Assembly: GCA_020636375.1 (NCBI GenBank)
Contig: JACJXZ010000010.1
Coordinates: 310,001 to 374,000, forward strand
Source: Lewinellaceae bacterium
GTDB taxonomy: Bacteria; Bacteroidota; Bacteroidia; Chitinophagales; Saprospiraceae
Direction: 5' to 3'
DNA length: 64,000 nt
Each line of letters begins with the position of its first letter. Within the stretch, counting starts at the first letter, position 1. The notes below the pieces were generated by a model. It was not told the origin of the DNA. It was given only the letters and a program-made list of their open reading frames with translations, and searched no databases. This document shows positions 1 through 6,386 of this stretch, in pieces. The translations under genes and the position numbers were made by a program.

Positions 1-402
1 GATGAGGTAGGTCTCTTTGGAGTCCACGTGGTCGGCGGAATCAAAAACGGCGCGTTTCTCCACTTCGGTGATGCCGGAAGGGATACAGATCACCATTTTC
101 ATATGAGAAAATAAGCGGCGGCGGCGGCCGATCATGTTGATCATCCCTTCGATCATACTTTCCGCAGCCTGGAAATCGGCGATCACGCCGTCCTTCAACG
201 GACGGACCGTCTTTATGTTCTCATGGGTTTTTTCATGCATCTGCATGGCCTTATTCCCTACAGCAATGGTCTCCCCGGTGCGTCGGTTAATCGCCACAAT
301 AGAAGGTTCGTCGACGACGATCTGTCCATCCTGTATGATCAGGGTATTGGCCGTACCCAGGTCAATGGCAAGTTCTTGGGTGAAAAAGCTAAACAGTTTC
401 AT
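1..402 (-). CDS. mreB: Rod shape-determining protein MreB (3' part outside window)
   Basis: The 134 residues read back from an ATG at 402 begin MKLFSFFTQELAIDLGTAN, the N-terminus of bacterial actin MreB. The phosphate-1 loop (DLGTAN, residues 14-19) lies in its usual place and is followed by the conserved VRPLKDGVIADF and ICIPSGITEVEKRA segments. MreB polymerises under the inner membrane and positions the elongasome that builds lateral cell wall. The family is about 340 residues long, so roughly 40 per cent is present; the rest continues past base 1. The gene points out of the window, so mreC and mreD, usually next to it, would be expected outside. Identification is secure; the start fits the family's normal N-terminus. 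Confidence 0.96.
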   Translation of the reverse strand, partial: MKLFSFFTQELAIDLGTANTLIIQDGQIVVDEPSIVAINRRTGETIAVGNKAMQMHEKTHENIKTVRPLKDGVIADFQAAESMIEGMINMIGRRRRLFSHMKMVICIPSGITEVEKRAVFDSADHVDSKETYLI

Positions 403-693
403 TAAAGCTGTTCTCCGAGTTATTAATTAGCAGTCCTTATGAATCAGGGGGCCTGGTGTCTTTTTGGGACGATGAAAATAGCAATTTTTTTCCGCTCGCT
501 TTTACCACCTTTAATGAAACGCATAAATATTGCTCCTTTGAAGGTGGGGGCGGCGCCACAGGAGTAAATAAATGACCGTTTTCTTATGGATGAAGCGTCA
601 AATCGCTATTTCACATTTCACCGCGCAAAACAACGCAAATTTTGCGGAAAAAGGAAATAAACCCTTCAAGATTAATATAAATACAAATTTGCC

Positions 694-795
694 GGCTACC
701 CGTCTAAGGTTGGACACTCCATGCCTTCTGCACACGCTTGGCCTCGACTCCGCTCGGCTTTCCCCTTTCTGCTGTCCCACCTTAGACGGGTAGCC
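694..795. repeat. Inverted repeat, 20-bp arms, 62-bp interior
   Basis: Arms at 694-713 (GGCTACCCGTCTAAGGTTGG) and 776-795 are reverse complements with one mismatch. Each outer end is flanked by the same AATTTGCCGG string (688-695 nearby on the left and 796-805 on the right). The shape suggests a palindromic intergenic element rather than a terminator, since no T-run follows either arm. Confidence 0.7.
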
Positions 796-987
796 AATTT
801 GCCGGAAGAGCGGCCTTCCCCGCAAAATGAAAAATGCGAAATGGAAAATTCTGCGGCTTTTTATAAGCAGGCGCTGTTCTGCCCTTGCATCCTCCTGCGG
901 TTAGGTGCGTAGGCAAAAATATTGAGACATTAAAATGTGGCTAAGCCCCCGGATATTCCTTCCTTCCTTCCTTCCTTCATTCATTCA

Positions 988-1014
988 CAGTGAAGTTATT
1001 TTTTAATCACTACT
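988..1014 (+). repeat. 27-bp dispersed repeat, copy 1 of 2
   Basis: The 27 bases starting CAGTGAAGTTATTTTTTAAT are identical to 40571-40597, almost 40 kb away. Here the repeat is solitary, about 30 bp upstream of the SDR -7 box. At the second site the same string forms one arm of a large hairpin. Confidence 0.8.
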
Positions 1015-1044
1015 TAGTTCAGGTACAAACCCGGCCATCCTCCC

Positions 1045-1052
1045 TATCTTTA
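1045..1052 (+). promoter_or_regulatory. Putative -7 box (TATCTTTA) of the SDR gene
   Basis: TATCTTTA matches the Bacteroidota -7 consensus TAnnTTTG at seven of eight positions and lies 25 bases before the ATG at 1078. The same TATCTTTAC string sits 27 bases before the ATG at 2757, which supports both as promoters. Confidence 0.45.
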
Positions 1053-1077
1053 CCCCTCACCAAAAGAGCGCAGCCCG

Positions 1078-1878
1078 ATGAGTAAAGTCATTTTGATCAC
1101 CGGTGCCTCCTCCGGCCTGGGGCAGGCCCTGGCCGGACAGCTGGCGGAAAAAGGCTACCGGGTATACGGCACCAGCCGGAATCCCCGGGATAGCCGCTTA
1201 CCCTATTCAATGCTGGCGATGAACGTACAGGACGAGGTCAGCGTCCGCAAAGCAGTGGACGCCATTGCCCGGAAAGAAGGCCGCCTTGACGCCGTCATCA
1301 ACAATGCAGGCATCGGCATCGCCGGGCCGCTGGAGCAGCTCCGGATGGATAATATCGAAAGGGTCCTGGATACGAATGTGAAAGGGGCGATACGGGTAAT
1401 ACAGGCGGCCCTGCCCCACCTGCGCCGATCCGGCGGGCGGGTGCTGAACATCAGCTCCATCGGGGCGTTGTTCGGGCTGCCGTACCGGGGGGTATACTGC
1501 GCCAGCAAAGCTGCCGTAGGCCTTCTCACGGAGGCACTCCGCATGGAACTGGCGGCGCACGGGGTGCAGGCCTGTAGCATCCACGCCGGAGATATCCGGA
1601 CCAACATCAACGCCAACCGGATCAAAGATTATGACCCGAACGATCCCACCTACAAAGAAAGCTTTGAGCGCGTGTACTCCGATATCGATAAGGACGTCGA
1701 CAAAGGCCTGCCGGCAGAAGAAGTCGCCCGGCAGGTGATCCGGGCGCTGGAAGCCCGTAGGTTGCGCCGGTCTTATACCATCGGCAAGCCGCTGCAGAAA
1801 TTGTCCATCCTGGCCAGGCGCCTGCTTCCGGCACCCCTGTTTGAAAAGATCATCCGGGGATATTCGGGGATGGGGTGA
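1078..1878 (+). CDS. Short-chain dehydrogenase/reductase (SDR)
   Basis: This 266-residue protein is a classical SDR oxidoreductase. The Rossmann cofactor loop TGASSGLG is at residues 8-15, NNAG at 75-78, a catalytic-type Ser in NISSIG near 126, and YCASK with Tyr140 and Lys144. An Arg in the TSRNP segment after beta-2 suggests NADP(H) preference. The tail is basic and extends beyond the catalytic core, as in SDRs that act on hydrophobic substrates, but the substrate cannot be read from sequence. It is a single gene preceded by a -7-like box and followed by an 8-bp-period microsatellite. Enzyme class is secure; the specific reaction is unknown. Confidence 0.92.
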   Translation: MSKVILITGASSGLGQALAGQLAEKGYRVYGTSRNPRDSRLPYSMLAMNVQDEVSVRKAVDAIARKEGRLDAVINNAGIGIAGPLEQLRMDNIERVLDTNVKGAIRVIQAALPHLRRSGGRVLNISSIGALFGLPYRGVYCASKAAVGLLTEALRMELAAHGVQACSIHAGDIRTNINANRIKDYDPNDPTYKESFERVYSDIDKDVDKGLPAEEVARQVIRALEARRLRRSYTIGKPLQKLSILARRLLPAPLFEKIIRGYSGMG

Positions 1879-1889
1879 TGGGGAGGGGG

Positions 1890-1953
1890 AGATAGGGAGA
1901 TAGGGAGATAGGGAGATAGGGAGATAGGGAGAGGGGGAGAGGGGGAGAGGGGG
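1890..1953 (+). repeat. 8-bp-period microsatellite after the SDR stop codon
   Basis: Five tandem AGATAGGG units are followed by three AGAGGGGG units, 64 bases in all, starting 12 bases after the SDR stop. The strand is purely purine apart from the T in each unit. Confidence 0.95.
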
Positions 1954-2016
1954 CGTAAAGTCAACATCTCCACCGGATATTCTCTTTTATAAGAAAGGTA
2001 AACAAAAGAAAGAACT

Positions 2017-2571
2017 ATGAAAAACCTGATGTTTTTATTTATCCTGTCAACCGGATTATTGCTCAGCTCCTGCGGTAGTGAACCGCCGGCGGAGGAGGAA
2101 CTCAGCCAGGACCGGCTTTCCGAATTGATCCAGGGGTTGCAGAGCGCGCTGGAGGAGCAGAAGGATCAGCCGCGGGTTGATTCCGCAACCGTTCGCACCC
2201 TGGTGGACAGGGTGGAGGAGTATGCCCGGCGTTTCCCGCAGGATACCCTTACCCCCAAATTTCTGTTCCGGACAGCAGCGGCTTCCCGGGGGATTGGAGA
2301 TTTCGAAAAGGCCGTAGAGCTGTGGGGCAGGATTACGGTGAGTTATGAAAATTACAAGCGTGCCCCGGAGGCACTTTTTTTACAGGGGCTGACCCTGGAT
2401 GAAAACCTGGCGGATACCGATCGAGCCCGGCAGCAATACGAGGCATTCCTGGAACGATATCCCAAGCACCCTCTGGCCAATGACGCGCGCCTGCTGCTGG
2501 AGGCGGCCCGATCCGGGAAATCAGGCAATGACCTGGTAAAGGAATTTAAGCAGAAGCAGGAAGAAGAGTAA
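2017..2571 (+). CDS. TPR-type outer-membrane lipoprotein (BamD/YbgF-like)
   Basis: The 184-residue product begins with a lipoprotein signal peptide whose lipobox LLSSC puts the acylated Cys at residue 19. The mature part is acidic, with a short coiled-coil-prone segment (about 30-70) and then at least two tetratricopeptide-like helical pairs, ending in a charged KQKQEEE tail. This resembles the periplasmic tetratricopeptide lipoproteins related to YbgF and BamD, but it is shorter than BamD (about 240 residues), so a barrel-assembly role is not claimed. It lies in the same orientation as the thioredoxin-like gene that follows, though that gene seems to have its own promoter. Lipoprotein and TPR calls are firm; the role is open. 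Confidence 0.75.
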   Translation: MKNLMFLFILSTGLLLSSCGSEPPAEEELSQDRLSELIQGLQSALEEQKDQPRVDSATVRTLVDRVEEYARRFPQDTLTPKFLFRTAAASRGIGDFEKAVELWGRITVSYENYKRAPEALFLQGLTLDENLADTDRARQQYEAFLERYPKHPLANDARLLLEAARSGKSGNDLVKEFKQKQEEE

Positions 2572-2721
2572 GGGGCCGGAGAAAAGATGAGGCGGTGCAT
2601 GGAAACACGTGGAAATACGCAGAAACAGATTGAAATGCCCGTCACGCCTGGCCTCGGGCCAGCTTCTCTGTTTCCGTTTAAGTACCTGGCCCCGGGATTG
2701 CGAAGAGCCGTTACAATCCCT

Positions 2722-2729
2722 TATCTTTA
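2722..2729 (+). promoter_or_regulatory. Putative -7 box (TATCTTTA) of the first thioredoxin-fold gene
   Basis: TATCTTTA lies 27 bases upstream of the ATG at 2757 and is followed by an A-rich leader. The match to TAnnTTTG is seven of eight, and it duplicates the string found before the SDR gene. Confidence 0.45.
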
Positions 2730-2756
2730 CGTTCGAAAAAAAACAAAGAATAAGCA

Positions 2757-3926
2757 ATGATGAAACTGAAGGTACTCATTGGATGGATGGTTCTGTTCGC
2801 AGCCCCTGCTTTTGGCCAGGGCATCGATTTTTTCCAGGGTAGCTGGGAGGAGGCGCTGGAAGAGGCTAAAAAACAGGAAAAAGTCATCTTTATCGACGCC
2901 TATACCACCTGGTGTGGTCCCTGCAAACGCATGTCCCGGGAAGTTTTCCCCAACGAGAAGGTCGGAGAGTTCTACAACCGGCATTTTATCAATATGAAGC
3001 TCGACATGGAAAAAGGCGAAGGGTTGGCCTTCCGGAAAACTTATCCGGTTTCCGCCTTCCCCACGCTTTTTTTCATCGACGGCAACGGCGAGGTGGTGGA
3101 CAAGGTGCGCGGCGCCCAGGATGTGGACGGCTTTCTCAAACTGGGTGAAAAAATCCTCGGCCTGGCCGACAACAGCGCGGAATACGAAGCGGAATACGAA
3201 AAGGGCAACCGCGACCCGGAACTGGTCTTCAAGTACGTCCGCGCCCTGAATAAGGCCGGCAAGCCCAGCCTGGGTGTTTCCAACGAATACCTCGACAGCC
3301 AGAAGAACCTCGGCACGGAATTCAACCTGCGCTTCATCCTGGAGGCCGCCGTGGAGGCCGATTCGAAAATCTTCACAATGATGACGGACAACCGCAAAGC
3401 GATCGAGGCGCTGGCGGGAGAAGACGCGGTCCGCGACCAGGTCTACAGCGCCTGCCAGGCCACTGCCCGGAAGGCGATCGAGTTTGAAATGGAATCGCTG
3501 CTCGACGAAGCGATCGGTAAGATGAAACAGCACTACCCGGAGAAGGCCGAAACTTTCGAGTTGTCCGCCCAGATGGATTTTTACCGCCAAACGGGCGACG
3601 TGAAAAGCTTCTGCAAGGCCTGCAGGAAATATGCTAAAAAGGTGGCAGCCGACGATCCCGATGAGCTGAACAAGCTATCCAGCGAGATCGCCAAGCAATT
3701 CAGCCAGGACGAAGGCGCCATGAAACAGGCCGAAGAGCTGGCGCAGGAAGCCGCCGAAAAGGGACAGCAATACATGTATTACCTGAACTACGCACAAATC
3801 CTGCAGATGAACGGCAAATCGAAGGATGCCCGCCAGGCGGCGGAAAAGTCGCTGGAACTGGCGCGCAGCGAAAGCCCGGCGGCGGTGATGATGGTGGAGC
3901 GCTTTATCCAGCAGAGCGGTTTGTGA
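2757..3926 (+). CDS. Secreted thioredoxin-fold protein with helical C-terminal domain (paralogue 1)
   Basis: The 389-residue protein has a cleavable Sec signal peptide (ending near AFGQ, residue 21), a thioredoxin domain with active site WCGPC (Cys53 and Cys56), a cis-Pro loop (SAFPT) near residue 100, and about 250 residues of alpha-helical, tetratricopeptide-like sequence. It should act as a periplasmic thiol-disulfide oxidoreductase; its substrate is unknown. The downstream gene at 4153 encodes a close paralogue with the same architecture and the same active-site numbering, so the pair arose by tandem duplication. ATG codons at 2757 and 2760 are both possible starts. A strong palindromic terminator overlaps the stop codon. 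Confidence 0.85.
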   Translation: MMKLKVLIGWMVLFAAPAFGQGIDFFQGSWEEALEEAKKQEKVIFIDAYTTWCGPCKRMSREVFPNEKVGEFYNRHFINMKLDMEKGEGLAFRKTYPVSAFPTLFFIDGNGEVVDKVRGAQDVDGFLKLGEKILGLADNSAEYEAEYEKGNRDPELVFKYVRALNKAGKPSLGVSNEYLDSQKNLGTEFNLRFILEAAVEADSKIFTMMTDNRKAIEALAGEDAVRDQVYSACQATARKAIEFEMESLLDEAIGKMKQHYPEKAETFELSAQMDFYRQTGDVKSFCKACRKYAKKVAADDPDELNKLSSEIAKQFSQDEGAMKQAEELAQEAAEKGQQYMYYLNYAQILQMNGKSKDARQAAEKSLELARSESPAAVMMVERFIQQSGL

Positions 3927-3992
3927 CCGAAAAAAAGCGGGCCTGGCTTTGGAGCAAAACCGGAACTTGCGCCAGGCCCGCTTTTTTTCGGT
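3926..3992. terminator. Long bidirectional terminator hairpin
   Basis: Arms of 22 bp at 3926-3947 and 3971-3992 are perfect reverse complements. They carry an A-run at the left and a T-run at the right, with a 23-base loop. The left arm begins at the last base of the upstream stop codon. Confidence 0.85.
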
Positions 3993-4152
3993 TCTGGCTC
4001 TCCGGCGCTTCTGCTTTTGCATTCAATGGAGGCAGCAGCTTCTAAGTTTTGTTGTTTTTCCCAGGCAATACAATTTCCATTGGCAGATTTCCGTCTAATC
4101 TACACGGGTTTGCCCAGGCACATTGGCATTATTCACCGCTAAAACCTATTGT

Positions 4153-5316
4153 ATGCGACTTTCAATCGTAGTCATAACCGCCTTACTTTTTTCCGCTGGC
4201 CTGTTCGCGCAGGAGGGCATTGAGTTTTCCCAGGAGAACTGGAAAGACATCCTCGCCAGGGCCGAGGCCGAAGACAAGGTCATCTTCATGGATGCCTACG
4301 CCACCTGGTGCGGCCCCTGCAAGATGATGTCCCGCAATGTGTTTACCGAATCTTCGGTCGGGGAGTTTTACAATAAGAACTTCATCAACGCCAAAATAGA
4401 CATGGAAGCCGGCGAAGGCATAGCGCTGGCGGAATTGTACCAGGTGCGGGCCTATCCCACCTTGTTGTTCATCGGCGGCGACGGCGAGTTGCTGCACCGG
4501 GCAGTCGGATACCACGATGCCGAGCAGTTCGTCGGCCTGGGAAAGACCGCCCTCGACCCGGCGAGCCGCCTGTCCACGATGTCAAAACGCTACGCTGAAG
4601 GGGATCGCAGCCCGGAATTCCTGCAAAAGTATGCTATGGCCGCCATGACTTCCATGTCGCCCAATGCGGAAGAAGTCGTGCAGGCCTACCTGGAAAGCAG
4701 GGAGGACTGGAGCGATGAGGAAACCATGCAGCTCATCTTCGAAAGCGCCGAAAGCGCCGATTCCCGGCTGTTTGACTACATCCTCGAAAACCGGGCCGCT
4801 TTCGAAGCGCTCTACGGGGAACGGGACGTGCTGCGGAAGCTCCAGCAAATGATCATCAGCTCACTGGATCCCGAAGGTGCGCCCGAAGAGACCCTGGCCA
4901 AGGTGGACGCCCAGTTCCAGAAGGCCTTCCCGGAAGAGGCCTCCATGATGTCGGCCAACTTCCGCATGAACTACTACCGGATGCTCGGCCAAATGGACGA
5001 GTACGCCGAAACGGCGGTTGCGTATTACGATAAGTACGAGAACCCGGGCGCCATGGAACTGAACAACATCGCCTGGGCCTTCTTCGAAAATATAGAGGAT
5101 GAGGAAATGCTGAAAAAAGCCGTGAACTGGGCAGAGCAATCCGTTGAGTTGGAAGACGCGTACTACAACAACGATACCCTGGCCTCCCTGTACTACAAGA
5201 CCGGCAAAAAGAAAAAGGCCAAGAAAGCCGCCGAACACGCCATCGAGCTGGCCCGGAAAAACGGAGAGGACTATTCGGCGACGCAGGAACTGCTGGATAA
5301 GATTAAGAAGATGTAG
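4153..5316 (+). CDS. Secreted thioredoxin-fold protein with helical C-terminal domain (paralogue 2)
   Basis: Starting from the ATG at 4153 the protein is 387 residues and begins with the signal peptide MRLSIVVITALLFSAGLFAQ. An upstream TTG at 4123 is in frame but would spoil the signal. The thioredoxin active site TWCGPC places Cys53 and Cys56 exactly where they fall in the paralogue at 2757, and the cis-Pro loop is RAYPT. The long C-terminal part is predicted to be helical, with a TPR-like run near the end (YYNNDTLASLYYKTGKKKKA). The two genes look like a tandem duplication, separated by a terminator. The expected role is periplasmic disulfide exchange or redox quality control; partners are unknown. 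Confidence 0.85.
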   Translation: MRLSIVVITALLFSAGLFAQEGIEFSQENWKDILARAEAEDKVIFMDAYATWCGPCKMMSRNVFTESSVGEFYNKNFINAKIDMEAGEGIALAELYQVRAYPTLLFIGGDGELLHRAVGYHDAEQFVGLGKTALDPASRLSTMSKRYAEGDRSPEFLQKYAMAAMTSMSPNAEEVVQAYLESREDWSDEETMQLIFESAESADSRLFDYILENRAAFEALYGERDVLRKLQQMIISSLDPEGAPEETLAKVDAQFQKAFPEEASMMSANFRMNYYRMLGQMDEYAETAVAYYDKYENPGAMELNNIAWAFFENIEDEEMLKKAVNWAEQSVELEDAYYNNDTLASLYYKTGKKKKAKKAAEHAIELARKNGEDYSATQELLDKIKKM

Positions 5317-5319
5317 CAG

Positions 5320-5416
5320 TTAGCGATGAGGTGACATCTTTTTGCCCTTTGTTCCTGGCAATTGAGGGGTAAAAAGAGCCTGTCCCGATTTTTGTCGGGA
5401 TGTAATCTCATCGCGG
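5320..5416 (+). repeat. Dispersed repeat family 2, copy 1 (carries nested 23-nt hairpin)
   Basis: From TTAGCGATGAGGTGACATCT to ATCTCATCGCGG this segment matches the reverse complement of 14922-14996 at most positions. Its ends are partly complementary (CGATGAG / CTCATCG). It differs from the other copy mainly by a 23-nt insertion at 5377-5399. Confidence 0.8.
5377..5399 (+). repeat. Nested 23-nt hairpin insert, copy 1
   Basis: The 23 bases beginning AGCCTGTCCCGATTTTTGTC form a TCCCGA / TCGGGA-type hairpin. They are absent from the other copy of the surrounding repeat (14922-14996). A near-identical 23-mer is inserted at 27100-27122 in a different repeat family. Confidence 0.75.
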
Positions 5417-5463
5417 CCAAAGAAAAAAACAAAAATAAATAGTTACCTGAAACTCCAACATAG

Positions 5464-5500
5464 GCCCTGGCAGAAGCAGCTTCCGCCAGGGCTTTTCTTT
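5464..5500 (+). terminator. Rho-independent terminator downstream of the thioredoxin pair
   Basis: GCCCTGGC (5464-5471) pairs with GCCAGGGC (5485-5492), with further pairing inside the loop (GAAGC / GCTTC). It is followed by TTTTCTTT. Confidence 0.7.
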
Positions 5501-5515
5501 GGACGGGCGGTGGTG

Positions 5516-5591
5516 TATTAAATCCGTTGAACTTTCGGTGCAAATGGAGAGCGGACCTCCAGGTCCGCTGAATGGATCAACGGATTTAATA
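5516..5591. repeat. Dispersed palindromic repeat family 1, copy 1
   Basis: Outer arms TATTAAATCCGTTGA (5516-5530) and its exact reverse complement (5577-5591) enclose AGCGGACCTCCAGGTCCGCT, itself a palindrome. A second copy lies at 27050-27154. A separate small inverted repeat (5601-5610 / 5637-5646) follows directly. Confidence 0.85.
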
Positions 5592-5748
5592 TACTGCCGG
5601 ACGGGCTACCTTTAGGTTTACCCTGATGCATAGAAGGGTGGCCCGTGATTAAGAAGAAGCGAATCGGCACCATCCAAAGCGAGGCACGACAAACTCGCAA
5701 ACCGCCAATCCTCCTGAATTCCTTACATTTGATTAAAATTCAAAACCC

Positions 5749-5919
5749 ATGCCTTCCACTGCCAAACAAACGCCCTGGATGCCCAACGAAGCAGAAAACC
5801 TCCTCCCCCACCACGAGATGATCCTCGTGCCAGGCGGCAGTTTTATGATGGGAGATGATGAAGGGGACAGCGACTATGTTGGGTTTCGGTTGGCCTTGCC
5901 CCTGCAGTCAGGAGGGTAG
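5749..5919 (+). pseudogene. Collapsed formylglycine-generating-enzyme (FGE/SUMF1)-like gene
   Basis: A 56-codon frame starts at ATG 5749. Residues 24-42 (MILVPGGSFMMGDDEGDSD) are the conserved opening of the FGE/EgtB-like domain, which is normally about 220-260 residues long. Immediately afterwards the frame reads YVGFRLALPLQSGG and stops; GFRLA is the usual end of the same domain. The middle, about 200 residues with the metal or active-site region, is therefore missing by an in-frame deletion. The product cannot be an active enzyme. A related fold is used as the variable protein of diversity-generating retroelements, whose target region is also the extreme C-terminus; no reverse transcriptase is present here, so that link is speculative. 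Confidence 0.7.
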
Positions 5920-6386
5920 CTTTTCCGGAATCCTGTGAGCTTCTGTGAAATAGCGAAGCAATATTTCACAGCATAAAAAACCGGCGCTCTCCGCCGGGCG
6001 GAGAGGCAAGGTAGGGGCGAAGGCTGTGAGCAAGCGGCGAACAGGCAAGCCCAAAGGCGCAGCCGGTGAGGCGCGGCGAGCGGCCGGAGCGGAGGGGGTT
6101 TGGGGCACAGCCCCAAATTTTGGGCGTTCGCGAGCGTCAGATTTGTCTGCTTTGGCAGACAGATCTGACGCGATGCGGATAAGCTTTCAGTCTTCGACTT
6201 GCAGAAAAGCTTGTTTGCAGCCCAAAAGCTGGCCTCCAAACAAGCTCTGAGTATATTATAAATCTTTACGCAAGTCTGGAGACTTGCCGGTTAAGCCGCA
6301 TCGGGACACAGTCCCTCGCGAACGATAAAATTGTTGTGATTCTAAAAAAAACAAAACTTTTCATTTCATATATAAGGCACACGCCT
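5920..6386. other. Structured GC-rich non-coding region after the FGE remnant
   Basis: No gene is convincing here. The stretch holds a perfect 10-bp-arm hairpin (5943-5952 / 5962-5971), a short GGGGC/GCCCC hairpin near 6100-6117, and a tight 17-bp-arm hairpin with a 4-base loop (6134-6150 / 6155-6171, one mismatch). Between them lies very GC-rich sequence with repeated GCGGCGA / GAGCGG motifs. The last part before the TonB receptor stop is AT-rich. Its function is not evident. Confidence 0.5.

Larger units (their letters stand above)
403..1077. other. 675-bp intergenic region between mreB and the SDR gene
   Basis: This divergent spacer has no convincing gene; the short open frames in it have no recognisable protein features. 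It contains an inverted repeat (694-795), a TTCC-type microsatellite (about 958-980), a 27-bp repeat shared with the region after uvrA (988-1014), and a -7-like box for the SDR gene (1045-1052). The part nearest mreB presumably carries the mreB promoter, but I see no TAnnTTTG match there on the minus strand. Confidence 0.6.
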
